The position numbers were made by a program, and so were the translations under genes. This document shows, in pieces, positions 25,256-34,091 of a DNA stretch of 64,000 nucleotides (its first letter is position 1; each line of letters opens with the position of its first letter). Location: assembly GCF_016863635.1 (NCBI RefSeq), contig NZ_BOPG01000045.1, forward strand, positions 62,001 through 126,000. Direction: 5' to 3'. Source of the stretch: Virgisporangium aurantiacum. Its GTDB lineage: Bacteria > Actinomycetota > Actinomycetes > Mycobacteriales > Micromonosporaceae. The notes under the pieces are model-generated. The model was given only the letters and a program-made list of their open reading frames with translations. It ran no database searches and had not been told where the DNA came from.

Positions 25256-25356
25256 ACCGCCCCCCTCTCCCCGCCGCATCGCGATGGCACAGACTCTAGT
25301 CCCGGCCGGGCCCTGTGCGCGCGCGCCGGCCAGGGGATCGAGTTAAGCTGCGCACG

Positions 25357-25797
25357 GTGAACGCCGCAGTGAACGAGATCCCCGGTGACGAGGGTGGTCT
25401 CACCGTTCCCGGGCAACCCGAGGGGTCCTGGCGGGTGACCGCTCCGGAGCTCGCGGAACTGCGGCACCACGTCAACGACGCCGCCCGCCGGGCCGGCCTC
25501 GACGCCGACCGGGCCGACCGGTACACGTTCGCCGTCAACGAGATCGTCATCAACGCCATCCAGCACGGCGGCGGCACCGCCGAGGTGGCGATCTCCGCGG
25601 CCGCCGGCTCGGTGACGGTCACCGTCGTCGACCGGGGCCCCGGCTGGAACAGGGACATTCCGCACGATCTGCCGCCGCCGGACCGGACCCACGGCCGCGG
25701 GCTGTGGCTCGCCACCCGGATGTGCGACGACCTCACGATCAACAGCTCGTCGAACGGCACGACGATCACCCTGCGGGTCGTCGCCCAGGCGAACTGA
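25357..25797 (+). CDS. Anti-sigma regulatory factor, HATPase_c kinase (RsbW-like)
   Basis: 146 residues from GTG 25357. A Bergerat-fold ATPase with N-box FAVNEIVINAIQHGG, G1 box VVDRGPGWN and G2 box GRGLWLATRM. It is predicted to sequester a sigma factor and phosphorylate the STAS protein encoded divergently. No sigma factor gene is present nearby, so the target must be encoded elsewhere. The 101-base divergent gap carries no clear operator. Confidence 0.92.
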   Translation: MNAAVNEIPGDEGGLTVPGQPEGSWRVTAPELAELRHHVNDAARRAGLDADRADRYTFAVNEIVINAIQHGGGTAEVAISAAAGSVTVTVVDRGPGWNRDIPHDLPPPDRTHGRGLWLATRMCDDLTINSSSNGTTITLRVVAQAN

Positions 25798-25811
25798 TTG
25801 CGCCATGAAAT

Positions 25812-25828
25812 GAAGCGTGATTCACTTC
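25812..25828. promoter_or_regulatory. Imperfect palindrome upstream of the TetR gene
   Basis: GAAGCGTGATTCACTTC has GAAGcG/CaCTTC arms (5 of 6 symmetric) ending 4 bases before the GTG start. The AT-rich flanks (TGAAATGAAG...CTTCTTTAG) stand out in this genome. It is a plausible autoregulatory TetR operator. Confidence 0.45.
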
Positions 25829-25832
25829 TTTA

Positions 25833-26462
25833 GTGCCGTACCGGCAGACCGCGTCCACCAGGAAGAACGCCGAGAACAAGCGCGACGGCCTGCTCCGCGC
25901 CGCCCGTTCGCTGGTCGCCTCCGGCGGGTTCGCGGCGGCCACCGTCGCCGCGGTCGCCACGCGGGGGCAGGTCAGCGTCGGCTCCGTCTACTCGTACTTC
26001 GACAGCCGCGACGGGCTGCTGGCCGAGGTGTTCCGCAGCGCGGCGGGTCACGAGATCGACGTCGTGCGGGCGGCCGTGACCGGCACCGACCGGCCGGCCA
26101 CCGACCGCCTCGCCGCCCTGATCCGGACGTTCGGCGGCCGGGCGCTGCAGGGCCGGCGGATGGCCTGGGCGCTGCTGTTCGAACCGGTGAACCCGGCCGT
26201 GGAGGTCGAACGGCTCACGTACCGCCGCTTCTACACCGACCTGGGCGAGGAGATCATCCGCGCCGGCCTGGCTGACGGCGATTTCGTGCCGCAGGACGCG
26301 CGGCTCGCCGCGTCGGCCGTGATGGGTGCCGTCTCCGAGGCGCTCATCGGATGGCTCCGCCCCGACAGCCCCGAACCGGCGCCCGGCACGCTCGACGAGA
26401 TCGAGCGGTTCTGCTTCCGGGCGCTGGGCGTTCCGGTCCACGACCGTGAGGAGACGCCGTGA
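25833..26462 (+). CDS. TetR-family transcriptional repressor
   Basis: 209 residues. The N-terminal helix-turn-helix (LLRAARSLVASGGFAAATV...VSVGSVYSYF, about 20-60) precedes a ligand-binding C-terminal domain. Its stop codon overlaps the GTG of the acyl-CoA dehydrogenase gene (GTGA at 26459-26462), so it represses its own operon, probably with an acyl-CoA or fatty acid as ligand. Confidence 0.93.
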   Translation: MPYRQTASTRKNAENKRDGLLRAARSLVASGGFAAATVAAVATRGQVSVGSVYSYFDSRDGLLAEVFRSAAGHEIDVVRAAVTGTDRPATDRLAALIRTFGGRALQGRRMAWALLFEPVNPAVEVERLTYRRFYTDLGEEIIRAGLADGDFVPQDARLAASAVMGAVSEALIGWLRPDSPEPAPGTLDEIERFCFRALGVPVHDREETP

Positions 26463-28084
26463 GCATGACGCACGAGGTCGGCAACCAGGCACCGGCGCGA
26501 ACCGGGCTGAACGAGTACCTGACCAACACCGCGCTGGTCGAGGCCGTCAAGCGGTACGACGCGCAGTGGGCCACCGGCCATCTCGGCGAGGTCGGCGCGC
26601 TCGTCGGCCGGGAGGACTTCCAACGGGACGCGGAGCTGGCCAACACGCATCCGCCGGTCTTCGCCAGCCACGACCGGTGGGGGAACCGGGTCGACGCGGT
26701 CGACTTCCACCCGGCCTACCACCGGGTGATCGCCGCGGCGATCGAGCACGGCGCGCACACCAGTTGCTGGGCCGAGCCGCGCGCCGGCGGCCACGTCGCC
26801 CGGGCCGCGACGTTCATGCTGTTCGGCCAGGTGGAGCCGGGCCACGGCTGCCCGGTCAGCATGACCCACGCGGTGGTGCCGTCGCTGCGGTACGACGCCG
26901 GCCTGGCCGACTTCTGGCTGCCGCGGGTCTACTCGCGGAACTACGATCCGCAGTTGCGCGATCCGCAGACCAAGGAGTCGGCCATCTTCGGCATGGCGAT
27001 GACCGAGAAGCAGGGCGGCTCCGACGTGCGCGCCAATACCACGCGCGCGGTCGACGCGGGTGACGGCACGTGGCTGCTCACCGGTCACAAATGGTTCTGT
27101 TCCGCCCCGCAGTCCGACGCGTTCCTGGTGCTCGCCCAGACACCGGCCGGCCTGTCGTGCTTCCTCGTCCCGCGGGTGCTGCCCGGCGGCGGGCGCAACG
27201 TCTTCCGGATCCAGCGCCTGAAGGACAAGCTGGGCAACCGGTCCAACGCCTCGTCGGAGATCGAGCTCGACGGAACCACCGGCCGGCTGCTCGGCGAGGA
27301 GGGCCGCGGGGTGCGCACCATCATCGAGATGGTCACCCAGACCCGGCTCGACTGCATCCTCGGCAGCACCGCGGGCATGCGGCAGGCGGTCGCCGAGGCG
27401 GCCTGGCACGTCCGGCACCGTCACGCGTTCGGCCGGCTCCTGATCGACCAGCCCGCGATGACCGCGGTGATCGCCGATCTCCAGCTCGAGGCCGAGGCCG
27501 CCACGTGGACGGCGATGCGGCTCGCGGCCGCCTACGAGAACGACGACCGCGAGTCGGTCGCGTTCCGCCGGTTGGCCACCGCGGTCGCCAAGTACTGGAT
27601 CTGCAAGCGCGGGCCGAACCACGCCTACGAGGCGCTCGAATGCCTGGGCGGCAACGGCTACACCGAGGGCTTCCCGCTCGCCCGCCGGTACCGCGAGCAG
27701 CCGCTGATGGCGATCTGGGAGGGGTCCGGCAACGTGATCGCGCTGGACGTCCTGCGCGCCATGGCCCGCGAACCCGAATCGGTACAGGCCGTCGAGCGGG
27801 AGATCGCCTCGGCGCTGGGCGTGCACCGCGCCTTCGATGCCCACGTCACGATGACCCGCGCGCTCCTCGGCCGGGTCGCGGCGGACCCGTCGGCGGCTGC
27901 CGGGACGGCGCGCCGCGTCGTCGAGGCGCTTGCCCTCGCGCTGCAGGCCGCCGTGCTGATCCGCGAGGCCCCGGCGCCCGTGGCGGACGCGTTCGTCGCC
28001 GGCCGGCTGGGCGCGGACCGCACGTTCGAGTACGGCACCCTGGACCCCGGCCTCGACCTGGCCGCGCTCGCCGGCCGCGCGTGA
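26459..28084 (+). CDS. Acyl-CoA dehydrogenase, AidB-like
   Basis: 541 residues, longer than classical acyl-CoA dehydrogenases (about 380) and matching the AidB subgroup. The FAD motifs FGMAMTEKQGGSDVRANTT and RLDCILGSTAGMRQAV are present, as is ECLGGNGYTEGFPLARRYRE near residue 400, where the central R/E segment resembles AidB. AidB proteins are flavoproteins induced by alkylation damage whose in vivo substrate is unresolved; related proteins dehydrogenate branched acyl-CoAs. GTG 26459 couples it to the TetR gene; ATG 26465 is an alternative. Confidence 0.92.
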   Translation: MSMTHEVGNQAPARTGLNEYLTNTALVEAVKRYDAQWATGHLGEVGALVGREDFQRDAELANTHPPVFASHDRWGNRVDAVDFHPAYHRVIAAAIEHGAHTSCWAEPRAGGHVARAATFMLFGQVEPGHGCPVSMTHAVVPSLRYDAGLADFWLPRVYSRNYDPQLRDPQTKESAIFGMAMTEKQGGSDVRANTTRAVDAGDGTWLLTGHKWFCSAPQSDAFLVLAQTPAGLSCFLVPRVLPGGGRNVFRIQRLKDKLGNRSNASSEIELDGTTGRLLGEEGRGVRTIIEMVTQTRLDCILGSTAGMRQAVAEAAWHVRHRHAFGRLLIDQPAMTAVIADLQLEAEAATWTAMRLAAAYENDDRESVAFRRLATAVAKYWICKRGPNHAYEALECLGGNGYTEGFPLARRYREQPLMAIWEGSGNVIALDVLRAMAREPESVQAVEREIASALGVHRAFDAHVTMTRALLGRVAADPSAAAGTARRVVEALALALQAAVLIREAPAPVADAFVAGRLGADRTFEYGTLDPGLDLAALAGRA

Positions 28085-28090
28085 GTGCCG

Positions 28091-28813
28091 TCAGCGGGCC
28101 GGCAGCGTGGCCCAGGTGACCTTGCCGTCGGCGGTGGGTGTGCAGCCCCAGCGGGTGGCGAGCGTGTCGACCAGCAGGAGGCCGCGTCCGGAGAGGATCT
28201 CCGGGCCGACCCGGCCGACGAGGCGCGCCGGCTCGGGGGACCGGTCGCTGACGGCGAGACGCAGAACGCGCGCGAAGTGGGAGACCACCAGGTGGCCCGG
28301 CGTGCGGGCGTGCCGGACGACGTTCGCCATCAGCTCCGCGACGATGATCTCGGCGGGCGTCGAGGTGTCCGGCAGCCGCCAGGTGCGGCAGGCGTCGGTG
28401 ACGAGGACCCGGGCCAGGACGACGGACCCCGGCACCGGTGGGTAGGTCTTCGACACCCGCGACGGCAGGGTCCGCTGCGCGACGCGCCGGTGGCCGTCCG
28501 CCAGGCTGGCGCAGATGATCACCAGTCGGTCGATGCCGGACCGGTGCGCCGCCGCCGCGATCGCCGCGGACGGCGCGCAGAGCAGCACCGGGATCGACGG
28601 CCAGCCGGCCGCGTGCCGGGCGGCGGCGGCCAGCGCGGTCAGGTGGATTTCAGCGGCGACGGTGAGCCGCTCGGCGTCGATCAGGACGGCCCGCGGCTGC
28701 GCGGCCAGGCACTTCAGCACCGCCGCCCGCAGGATCGCGGTGCCGGCCAGGTCGAGTTCACCCCCGACGGTGATGACGGCGACGGGTGAGGTGGCGTCGA
28801 AGGTACATTTCAT
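28091..28813 (-). CDS. STAS-HATPase fusion protein (RsbV-RsbW-type)
   Basis: 240 residues. Residues 1-110 are a STAS fold (VAVITVGGELDLAGTAIL) whose usual phosphorylated D-S/T motif is replaced by TVAAEIHLTAL, so it may not be a phospho-switch. Residues 120-240 are an anti-sigma-type ATPase with N-box AELMANVVRHA and G2 box GRGLLLVDTLA, but the G1 box is SDRSPEPA without the usual glycine. It probably tunes a partner-switching cascade. The STAS gene at 28817 ends 3 bases upstream, forming a two-gene unit. Confidence 0.85.
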   Translation of the reverse strand: MKCTFDATSPVAVITVGGELDLAGTAILRAAVLKCLAAQPRAVLIDAERLTVAAEIHLTALAAAARHAAGWPSIPVLLCAPSAAIAAAAHRSGIDRLVIICASLADGHRRVAQRTLPSRVSKTYPPVPGSVVLARVLVTDACRTWRLPDTSTPAEIIVAELMANVVRHARTPGHLVVSHFARVLRLAVSDRSPEPARLVGRVGPEILSGRGLLLVDTLATRWGCTPTADGKVTWATLPAR

Positions 28814-28816
28814 TTC

Positions 28817-29260
28817 CTAGCCTCCGAGCAGCCCGAACACCCCGGCGGTCTCCAGTGCCTGGCGGGCCGTGCCGACCGCGCCGTACGCCCGGAAAGTGAT
28901 GCCGTGCGATGTCGCGCGGTTACGGGCGGCGAGCAGGACCCCGATGCCGACGGTGTCGAGCAACCGTACCTCGCCGAGATGGACGTCGATCCGTTCCGGC
29001 TTGCCGGCCGTCAACGCCTCCGTGAGTGCGTGGAACACCGCGTCGGCGGTGACGGCGACCAGGTCACCGACGACGACCGCCCGGACGGCCCGATCGCCGT
29101 CGGGCTCCACCCGCACGTCGAACGTGGGGGTCGGCCGAACCCGTCGGTGCGCCACGCACTCCGGATACCCGCCGTCGGCGGATCGAACACCCCGCGCACG
29201 TGCCGACAGTTGCGCGGGCGCGACCGTCCGAATTGGACTGTCCATTGAGGACGGTGGCAT
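28817..29260 (-). CDS. STAS-domain anti-anti-sigma factor
   Basis: 147 residues from ATG 29260 (29245 is an alternative). An N-terminal arginine-rich stretch of about 45 residues precedes a STAS domain (48-147) with a threonine switch site, VRLLDTVGIGVLLAA. It is upstream of, and probably a partner for, the STAS-HATPase fusion gene. Together with 23733-25797 it makes a second partner-switching module within 4 kb. Confidence 0.85.
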   Translation of the reverse strand: MPPSSMDSPIRTVAPAQLSARARGVRSADGGYPECVAHRRVRPTPTFDVRVEPDGDRAVRAVVVGDLVAVTADAVFHALTEALTAGKPERIDVHLGEVRLLDTVGIGVLLAARNRATSHGITFRAYGAVGTARQALETAGVFGLLGG

Positions 29261-29263
29261 GCC

Positions 29264-29281
29264 GTCACCCGTTCGGGTGAC
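29264..29281. repeat. Perfect 8-bp hairpin between the cupin stop and the STAS start
   Basis: GTCACCCG, TT, CGGGTGAC: a fully symmetric 8-bp stem. It overlaps the cupin stop codon and lies 4 bases before the STAS start. No T-tract follows, so it could be either an attenuating stem or a protein site. Confidence 0.5.
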
Positions 29282-29681
29282 CGTCGGCGTTCCGGTAGTA
29301 CTCCTCGGGCACGGGTTCGAGCCAGGTGGTCGGGTCGCCGCCGTCGGGCCTGGCCTCCAGCATGGCGAGGTGGCTCATGAACGTGCCGGCGGCCGCGCCG
29401 TGCCAGTGGTCCTCGTCGGGCGGGCAGACGACGGTTTCGCCGGCGTGGATGCGGAACACGGTGCCGTCGCGGGTGCCGACCAGCCCGACGCCCTCGGTGA
29501 CGTGCAGCGTCTGCCCGACGGCGTGGGAGTGCCAGTTGGTGCGGGCGCCCGGGGTGAACCGCACCAGCGCGACGGTCAACCGCGACGGGCCGGTGCCGGC
29601 GAAGATCGGGGTCATGTAGACGTCGCCGGTGAATCTCTCCGCCGGCATCTTGGCGGTGGGTGCGACAGGTTTCAATTCCAC
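29265..29681 (-). CDS. Cupin-domain protein (RmlC-like)
   Basis: 138 residues from GTG 29681. Cupin motif 1 is TNWHSHAVGQTLHVTEG, with the His/Glu metal ligands, and motif 2 is CPPDEDHWHGA (about 73-105). Small cupins of this type include mandelonitrile lyase-like enzymes and carboxymuconolactone decarboxylase-associated proteins. The operon context gives no hint to the substrate. It diverges from the universal stress protein gene 40 bases away. Confidence 0.85.
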   Translation of the reverse strand: MELKPVAPTAKMPAERFTGDVYMTPIFAGTGPSRLTVALVRFTPGARTNWHSHAVGQTLHVTEGVGLVGTRDGTVFRIHAGETVVCPPDEDHWHGAAAGTFMSHLAMLEARPDGGDPTTWLEPVPEEYYRNADGHPNG

Positions 29682-29721
29682 GGTGCCCAGATTACGGGGC
29701 CGGTCACTACGCTGAGCGTCT

Positions 29722-30153
29722 ATGGCGCACGGGGTGATCGTCGTCGGGATCGACGGCTCGGCCACCTCACTGCGGGCGGCCGCGTACGCCGTGGGTCTGG
29801 CCCGGCGTCAGGACTCGCGCGTGGTGGCGGTCTACGTGCGGCCGTCGGCGAGCGGCATGCTGTCGATCGCCGACCCGTTCGGGGTCACGGTCGCGGCGGC
29901 GATGGCGGCGCAGAACGACGTCGAGACGGAGTTCCGGGCCGCGATCCAGCGCGAACGCGCGCTCAACGACCTCGACCTGGAACTCCTCGTCCGCTACGGC
30001 GACCCGTTCACCGAGCTGTCCCGGGCGGCGGTCGAGCTGCGGGCCGACGCGGTGGTCGTCGGCCGGTCGGTGAGCGCGCTGCACCGGCTCACCGGGTCGG
30101 TCGCCGTGCGGCTGGTCCGGTCCGGGCACTGGCCGGTGATCGTCGTCCCGTAG
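29722..30153 (+). CDS. Universal stress protein (UspA family)
   Basis: 143 residues, one Usp domain. The N-terminal strand VIVVGIDGSATSLRAA and the C-terminal nucleotide loop VVVGRSVSALHRLTGSVAVRLVRSGHWPVIVVP (summarised) match ATP-binding Usp proteins, though GRS replaces the usual G-x2-G-x9-GS pattern in part. The gene is monocistronic and convergent with the acyl-CoA ligase gene. Confidence 0.9.
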   Translation: MAHGVIVVGIDGSATSLRAAAYAVGLARRQDSRVVAVYVRPSASGMLSIADPFGVTVAAAMAAQNDVETEFRAAIQRERALNDLDLELLVRYGDPFTELSRAAVELRADAVVVGRSVSALHRLTGSVAVRLVRSGHWPVIVVP

Positions 30154-30158
30154 ACGAC

Positions 30159-31664
30159 CTATCCGAGGGCGGAGCCGGAACCGCCGAACCGCTGGCGGAG
30201 TTCGCGCTTGAGCAGCTTGCCCGACGGGTTCTTCGGCAGCGCCTCGATCAGGTGGACGGTCTTCGGCACCTTGTGCGCCGCGAGGCGTTCCCTGGCGAAC
30301 GCGATGAGCTCGTCCGGCGTCACCTCGCCGCGCGGAACCACGACGGCCGCGATCGCCTCGATCCAGCGCGGGTCGGGCAGCCCGACCACGGCGACCTCCG
30401 CGACCGCCGGATGCGCGTACAGGGCGTCCTCGACCTCGCGCGAGGCCACCAGCACCCCGCCCGTGTTGACGACGTCCTTGATCCGGTCGACGACGAACAG
30501 GTACCCGTCGGAGTCGACGCGCACCAGGTCACCGGAGTGGAACCAGCCGCCGGCGAACGCCTCCGCGGTCTCCTCGGGCTTGCCCCAGTAGCCGCGGCAC
30601 AGCTGCGGCGACCGGTAGACGACCTCGCCGAGGGACACGTCGTTCATGTCGGAGTCGACGACCCGGGCCTCGACGAACAGCACCGGCCGGCCGATCGAGT
30701 CGGGCCGGGCGGCGTGCTCCTCCGGCCGCAGCACGGTGGCCAGCGGCCCGATCTCGGACTGGCCGAAGCAGTTGTAGAAACCCACCTGCGGCAGCAGCTT
30801 CTGCCACTTCTCCAGCACCGGCACCGGCATGATCGACGCGCCGTAGTAGGCGCGGCGCAGGCTGCTGAGGTCGGCGTCGGCGACACCGGGATGGTTGCCC
30901 AGCCCGACCCAGACCGTGGGCGGGAAGAACAACGAGGTGATGCCGTCGCGCGGCACCCGGCGCAGGATCTCGTCGGCGACCGGCGCCTCCAGCAGGTGGT
31001 TGGTCGTCCCGACAGCCAGCCCGGGCATGAGGAACACGTGCATCTGCGCGGAGTGGTACAGCGGCAGCGCGTGCAGCGGCACGTCGTCGGGGCGCAGGTC
31101 GAGCGCGGCGATGCAGGAGGCGTACTCGTGGACGAGGGCCCGGTGGGTGAGCATCGCGCCCTTCGGCTGCGACGTCGTGCCGCTGGTGTAGAGCAACTGC
31201 ACGAGATCGTCGTCGGCCACGCCGGTCTCGCGGTGCACCACGCCGTCGCCGGTCGCCCAGGCGAGCACCTCGTCGAACGTTCGCGACCCGCCGAGGTTCA
31301 GCGCGTCGACGTGCGTCCGCAGGGCCTGGTCGCTGAAGACCGCCGCCGGCTCGGACTGCGTCAACAGGTACGCGAGTTCCGCGCCGAACGTATTGAAATT
31401 CACGGGGACGTGCACCAGCCCGGCCCGCGCGCACCCGAGGAACAGCAGCAGGTACGCGTCGGAGTTCTTCCCGTACGCCGCCACCCGGTCACCGTGCGAG
31501 AGCCCCAGCGCGAGCAGCCCCGCCGCGACCCGCCCGGTGGCCCTGTCCAGCTCGCGGTACGTCCAGGACCGGTCGCCGAACGTCAACGCGACCCGGTCCG
31601 GCGTCCGTCGCGCGCTGCGCTCCACGATCTGTCCGACGGTGCTGGCGAAGACCGGTGGTTCCAT
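30159..31664 (-). CDS. Acyl-CoA synthetase / AMP-dependent ligase
   Basis: 501 residues, class I adenylate-forming enzyme. The P-loop is YTSGTTSQPKG (159-169), with A5 FYNCFGQSE, A7 SGDLVRVDSDGYLFVVDRIKD and the C-terminal catalytic lysine near 483 in NPSGKLLKREL. It converts a carboxylic acid to its CoA thioester via an acyl-adenylate. A medium/long-chain fatty acid or aryl acid is likely. It is 21 bases downstream of nhaA on the same strand and has its own AGAGGGA ribosome site. Confidence 0.92.
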   Translation of the reverse strand: MEPPVFASTVGQIVERSARRTPDRVALTFGDRSWTYRELDRATGRVAAGLLALGLSHGDRVAAYGKNSDAYLLLFLGCARAGLVHVPVNFNTFGAELAYLLTQSEPAAVFSDQALRTHVDALNLGGSRTFDEVLAWATGDGVVHRETGVADDDLVQLLYTSGTTSQPKGAMLTHRALVHEYASCIAALDLRPDDVPLHALPLYHSAQMHVFLMPGLAVGTTNHLLEAPVADEILRRVPRDGITSLFFPPTVWVGLGNHPGVADADLSSLRRAYYGASIMPVPVLEKWQKLLPQVGFYNCFGQSEIGPLATVLRPEEHAARPDSIGRPVLFVEARVVDSDMNDVSLGEVVYRSPQLCRGYWGKPEETAEAFAGGWFHSGDLVRVDSDGYLFVVDRIKDVVNTGGVLVASREVEDALYAHPAVAEVAVVGLPDPRWIEAIAAVVVPRGEVTPDELIAFARERLAAHKVPKTVHLIEALPKNPSGKLLKRELRQRFGGSGSALG

Positions 31665-31685
31665 GGTGTTCCCTCTGTTCGGCGG

Positions 31686-32975
31686 TCAGGGGTCGGGTTT
31701 CTCGGTCTGGAAGATATCGGGAATGCCGTCGGCGTCGAGGTCGAGTTCCTCGGTGGTGCGGATGTCGCGGTAGCGCCGGTTGCGGATCCGCAGGACGACG
31801 CCGGCGAGCAGGGCGGCCAGCAGCGAGCCCAGCAGGATGCCGAGTTTGGCCTGGTCGTTGCGGACGTCGCCGGTGCCGAACGCGAGCTCGCCGATGAGCA
31901 GCGACACGGTGAAGCCCATCCCGGCCAGCAGGGACAGGCCGAAGACGTCCCACCAGCCCAGGTCGCTCGACAACTGGGCCCGGGTGAACCGCTGCGTCGC
32001 CCACGTCGCGCCGAGCACGCCGACGGTCTTGCCGACCACCAGCGCGACGACCACCGCCACGGTGACCGGCGTGGCCAGCGTCTCCACCAGCGGCCCGGTG
32101 CCGAGGACCGTGACGCCGGCGGCGAAGAACGCGAAGACCGGCACCGCGACGCCGGCCGACACCGGGCGCCACCGGTGCTCCAGCCGGGCGGCCGTCGTGC
32201 CGTCGCCGCGCACCGGCACGACGAAGCCGAGGAGGACGCCGGCGACCGTGGCGTGTACGCCCGATTCGTGCACGAGCACCCAGGTCGCGAGCGCCGGGAC
32301 GAGCAGCAGCCACCGCCACCGGAACCGGGTGCGCAGGCCGAGCGAGAACAGCGCCAGCGGCACCATGGCGAGCGCCAGCGGCAGCAGGTTCAGGTCGTCG
32401 GTGTAGACGACGCCGATCACGATGATGCCGAGCAGGTCGTCGACGACGGCCAGGGTCAGCAGGAAGGTCCGCAGGGCGGCCGGCAGGTGGGTGCTGATCA
32501 CGGCGAGGACGGCCAGCGCGAACGCGATGTCGGTGGCGACCGGGATGGCCCAGCCGGCCAGGGAGTCGCCGGCGCCGCGGGCGGTGACGACGGCGACGTA
32601 GATCAGCGCCGGTGCGATCATCCCGCCGACGGCGGCGGCCACCGGCAGGGCCGCGCGACGCGGGTCGCGCAGGTCGCCGGCGACGAACTCGCGCTTGAGT
32701 TCCAGGCCGGCGACGAAGAAGAAGATCGCGAGGAGACCGTCGGCGGACCACTCGGCCAGCGTCAGGTCGAGGTGCCAGGCGGCCGGACCGACGCGGGTGC
32801 CGCTCAGCGTGTGGTAGGCCGCGCGCCACGGCGAGTTCGCCCAGGCCAGAGCCACCATGGCCGCGACGAGCAGGAGGACACCGCCGACGGACTCGGTGCG
32901 CAGGATGTCACCGACGCGGCTGACCTCCGGCCAGCTCCCCCGGGAGAGGAGGTGACGGAACGGACGGGGCGGCAT
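31686..32975 (-). CDS. nhaA: Na+/H+ antiporter NhaA
   Basis: 429 residues with about eleven membrane helices. The ion-binding aspartate pair D179-D180 (LAVVDDLLGI) and the D149 of VATDIAFAL correspond to Asp163/164 and Asp133 of E. coli NhaA. FFFVAGLELKREF is the NhaA signature. It exports Na+ for pH and salt homeostasis. The C-terminal tail (RDIRTTEELDLDADGIPD) is a polar extension beyond the usual fold. Confidence 0.95.
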   Translation of the reverse strand: MPPRPFRHLLSRGSWPEVSRVGDILRTESVGGVLLLVAAMVALAWANSPWRAAYHTLSGTRVGPAAWHLDLTLAEWSADGLLAIFFFVAGLELKREFVAGDLRDPRRAALPVAAAVGGMIAPALIYVAVVTARGAGDSLAGWAIPVATDIAFALAVLAVISTHLPAALRTFLLTLAVVDDLLGIIVIGVVYTDDLNLLPLALAMVPLALFSLGLRTRFRWRWLLLVPALATWVLVHESGVHATVAGVLLGFVVPVRGDGTTAARLEHRWRPVSAGVAVPVFAFFAAGVTVLGTGPLVETLATPVTVAVVVALVVGKTVGVLGATWATQRFTRAQLSSDLGWWDVFGLSLLAGMGFTVSLLIGELAFGTGDVRNDQAKLGILLGSLLAALLAGVVLRIRNRRYRDIRTTEELDLDADGIPDIFQTEKPDP

Positions 32976-33041
32976 ACGGCTCCTCGGGACGGCACGGCGA
33001 CGACATCGCCGACCAGACTTCCCGGCACACCGTCCCCTACC

Positions 33042-33488
33042 TTACGTGCCCGTCGGGGGATCGTGGGGAAGTGTCACCGTGCGTCCCCAGAAGCCGCGGA
33101 TCTCGGCCAGCGCGCGTTCGAAGTCGTCGAGGTCGATCGGCTTCGTGACGTAGGCGTTGGCGTGCGCGCCGTAGCTGGTCACCACGTCGTCGGCGGCGGC
33201 CGAGGTGGTGAACACGACCACCGGGATGGCCTTGAGGCTGTCGTCGGCCTTGATCTCGGCGAGGACCTGCCGGCCGTCGACGCGGGGCATGTTGAGGTCG
33301 AGCAGGATCAGGTCCGGGCGCGGCGCGTCCGGGTAGGGGTCCTCCCGGCGCAGGAACGCCAACGCCTCGACCCCGTCGGCGACGTGGTGAAGGTCGCTCG
33401 CGAGGTCCTGGCTCGCGAAGGCGTCGGTGACCAACGCGACGTCGGCGACGTCGTCCTCCACCAGCAGCACCCGCAGCGGTTGCGACAT
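33042..33488 (-). CDS. Receiver-only response regulator (Rcp1-type)
   Basis: 148 residues, a lone receiver domain: acid pocket VEDD, phospho-acceptor Asp in LILLDLNMPRVDG, switch Thr in FTTS and Lys in VTKP. The insert EDPYPDAPRPD between alpha2 and beta3 is the Rcp1 subclass feature, usually paired with phytochrome or other histidine kinases. No kinase is adjacent. It diverges from the marR gene. Confidence 0.92.
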   Translation of the reverse strand: MSQPLRVLLVEDDVADVALVTDAFASQDLASDLHHVADGVEALAFLRREDPYPDAPRPDLILLDLNMPRVDGRQVLAEIKADDSLKAIPVVVFTTSAAADDVVTSYGAHANAYVTKPIDLDDFERALAEIRGFWGRTVTLPHDPPTGT

Positions 33489-33533
33489 GTTCACGGAGGA
33501 CACCGTACATATCGGCTGTGGGAGACTGCCGGG

Positions 33534-34046
33534 ATGTTCAGCCGTGACGGTGACGTGTCGTCGGAGGCGGTCGAGGCGTTGCTGGCGGCGAGCCGGGCGC
33601 TGGTCGGCATCGCGGCACGGTCGGTCGCCGACGTCGATTCCGACGTGACGCTGCCGCAGTACCGGGCGCTCGTCGTGCTCGCCTCGCGGGGGCCGCAGAA
33701 GGTCGCCGACATCGCCGTCGAACTCGGCGTCGCGCCGTCGACGGGTACCCGGATGTGCGACCGGTTGATCCGCAAGGGTCTCGTCGGCCGGGAGCGGTCG
33801 TCGGCCGACCGCCGGGTGGTCCGGTTGACGCTGACCGCCGCCGGGCGGCACCTGGTGGACCGGGTGATGCGCTACCGGCGGCGGGAGCTGGCGGCCGTCG
33901 TCGCGGCGACGGCGGAGGTGTGGCATCCCGCGGTCGCGCCGGCGCTGCGGGCGTTCGCCGCCGCGGCCGGCGACGTGCCTGAGCAGGACTGGTGGCTCGG
34001 CTGGCCGGCCGCGCCCGAAGAGGTCGTCTCGGACGAGGTCGCCTGA
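33534..34046 (+). CDS. MarR-family transcriptional regulator
   Basis: 170 residues with the MarR winged helix (VADIAVELGVAPSTGTRMCDRLIRKGLV and wing SSADRRVVRLTLTAAG). ATG 33534 follows a purine-rich GGGAG. It lies between two receiver-only regulator genes, 45 bases from each, and probably regulates one or both of them; the effector is unknown. Confidence 0.92.
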   Translation: MFSRDGDVSSEAVEALLAASRALVGIAARSVADVDSDVTLPQYRALVVLASRGPQKVADIAVELGVAPSTGTRMCDRLIRKGLVGRERSSADRRVVRLTLTAAGRHLVDRVMRYRRRELAAVVAATAEVWHPAVAPALRAFAAAAGDVPEQDWWLGWPAAPEEVVSDEVA

Positions 34047-34091
34047 GACCGAACCGGACCGTTGCACACTGCATGGATTAGGGTGGCGCTT

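Noticed and set aside
28869..34046. A very long open frame on the + strand (over 1,700 codons)
   Set aside because: It runs antisense or out of phase through several well-supported genes and is Arg/Gly/Pro-rich nonsense, a common result of very high GC content. Only its last 170 codons (33534-34046) form a real MarR gene.
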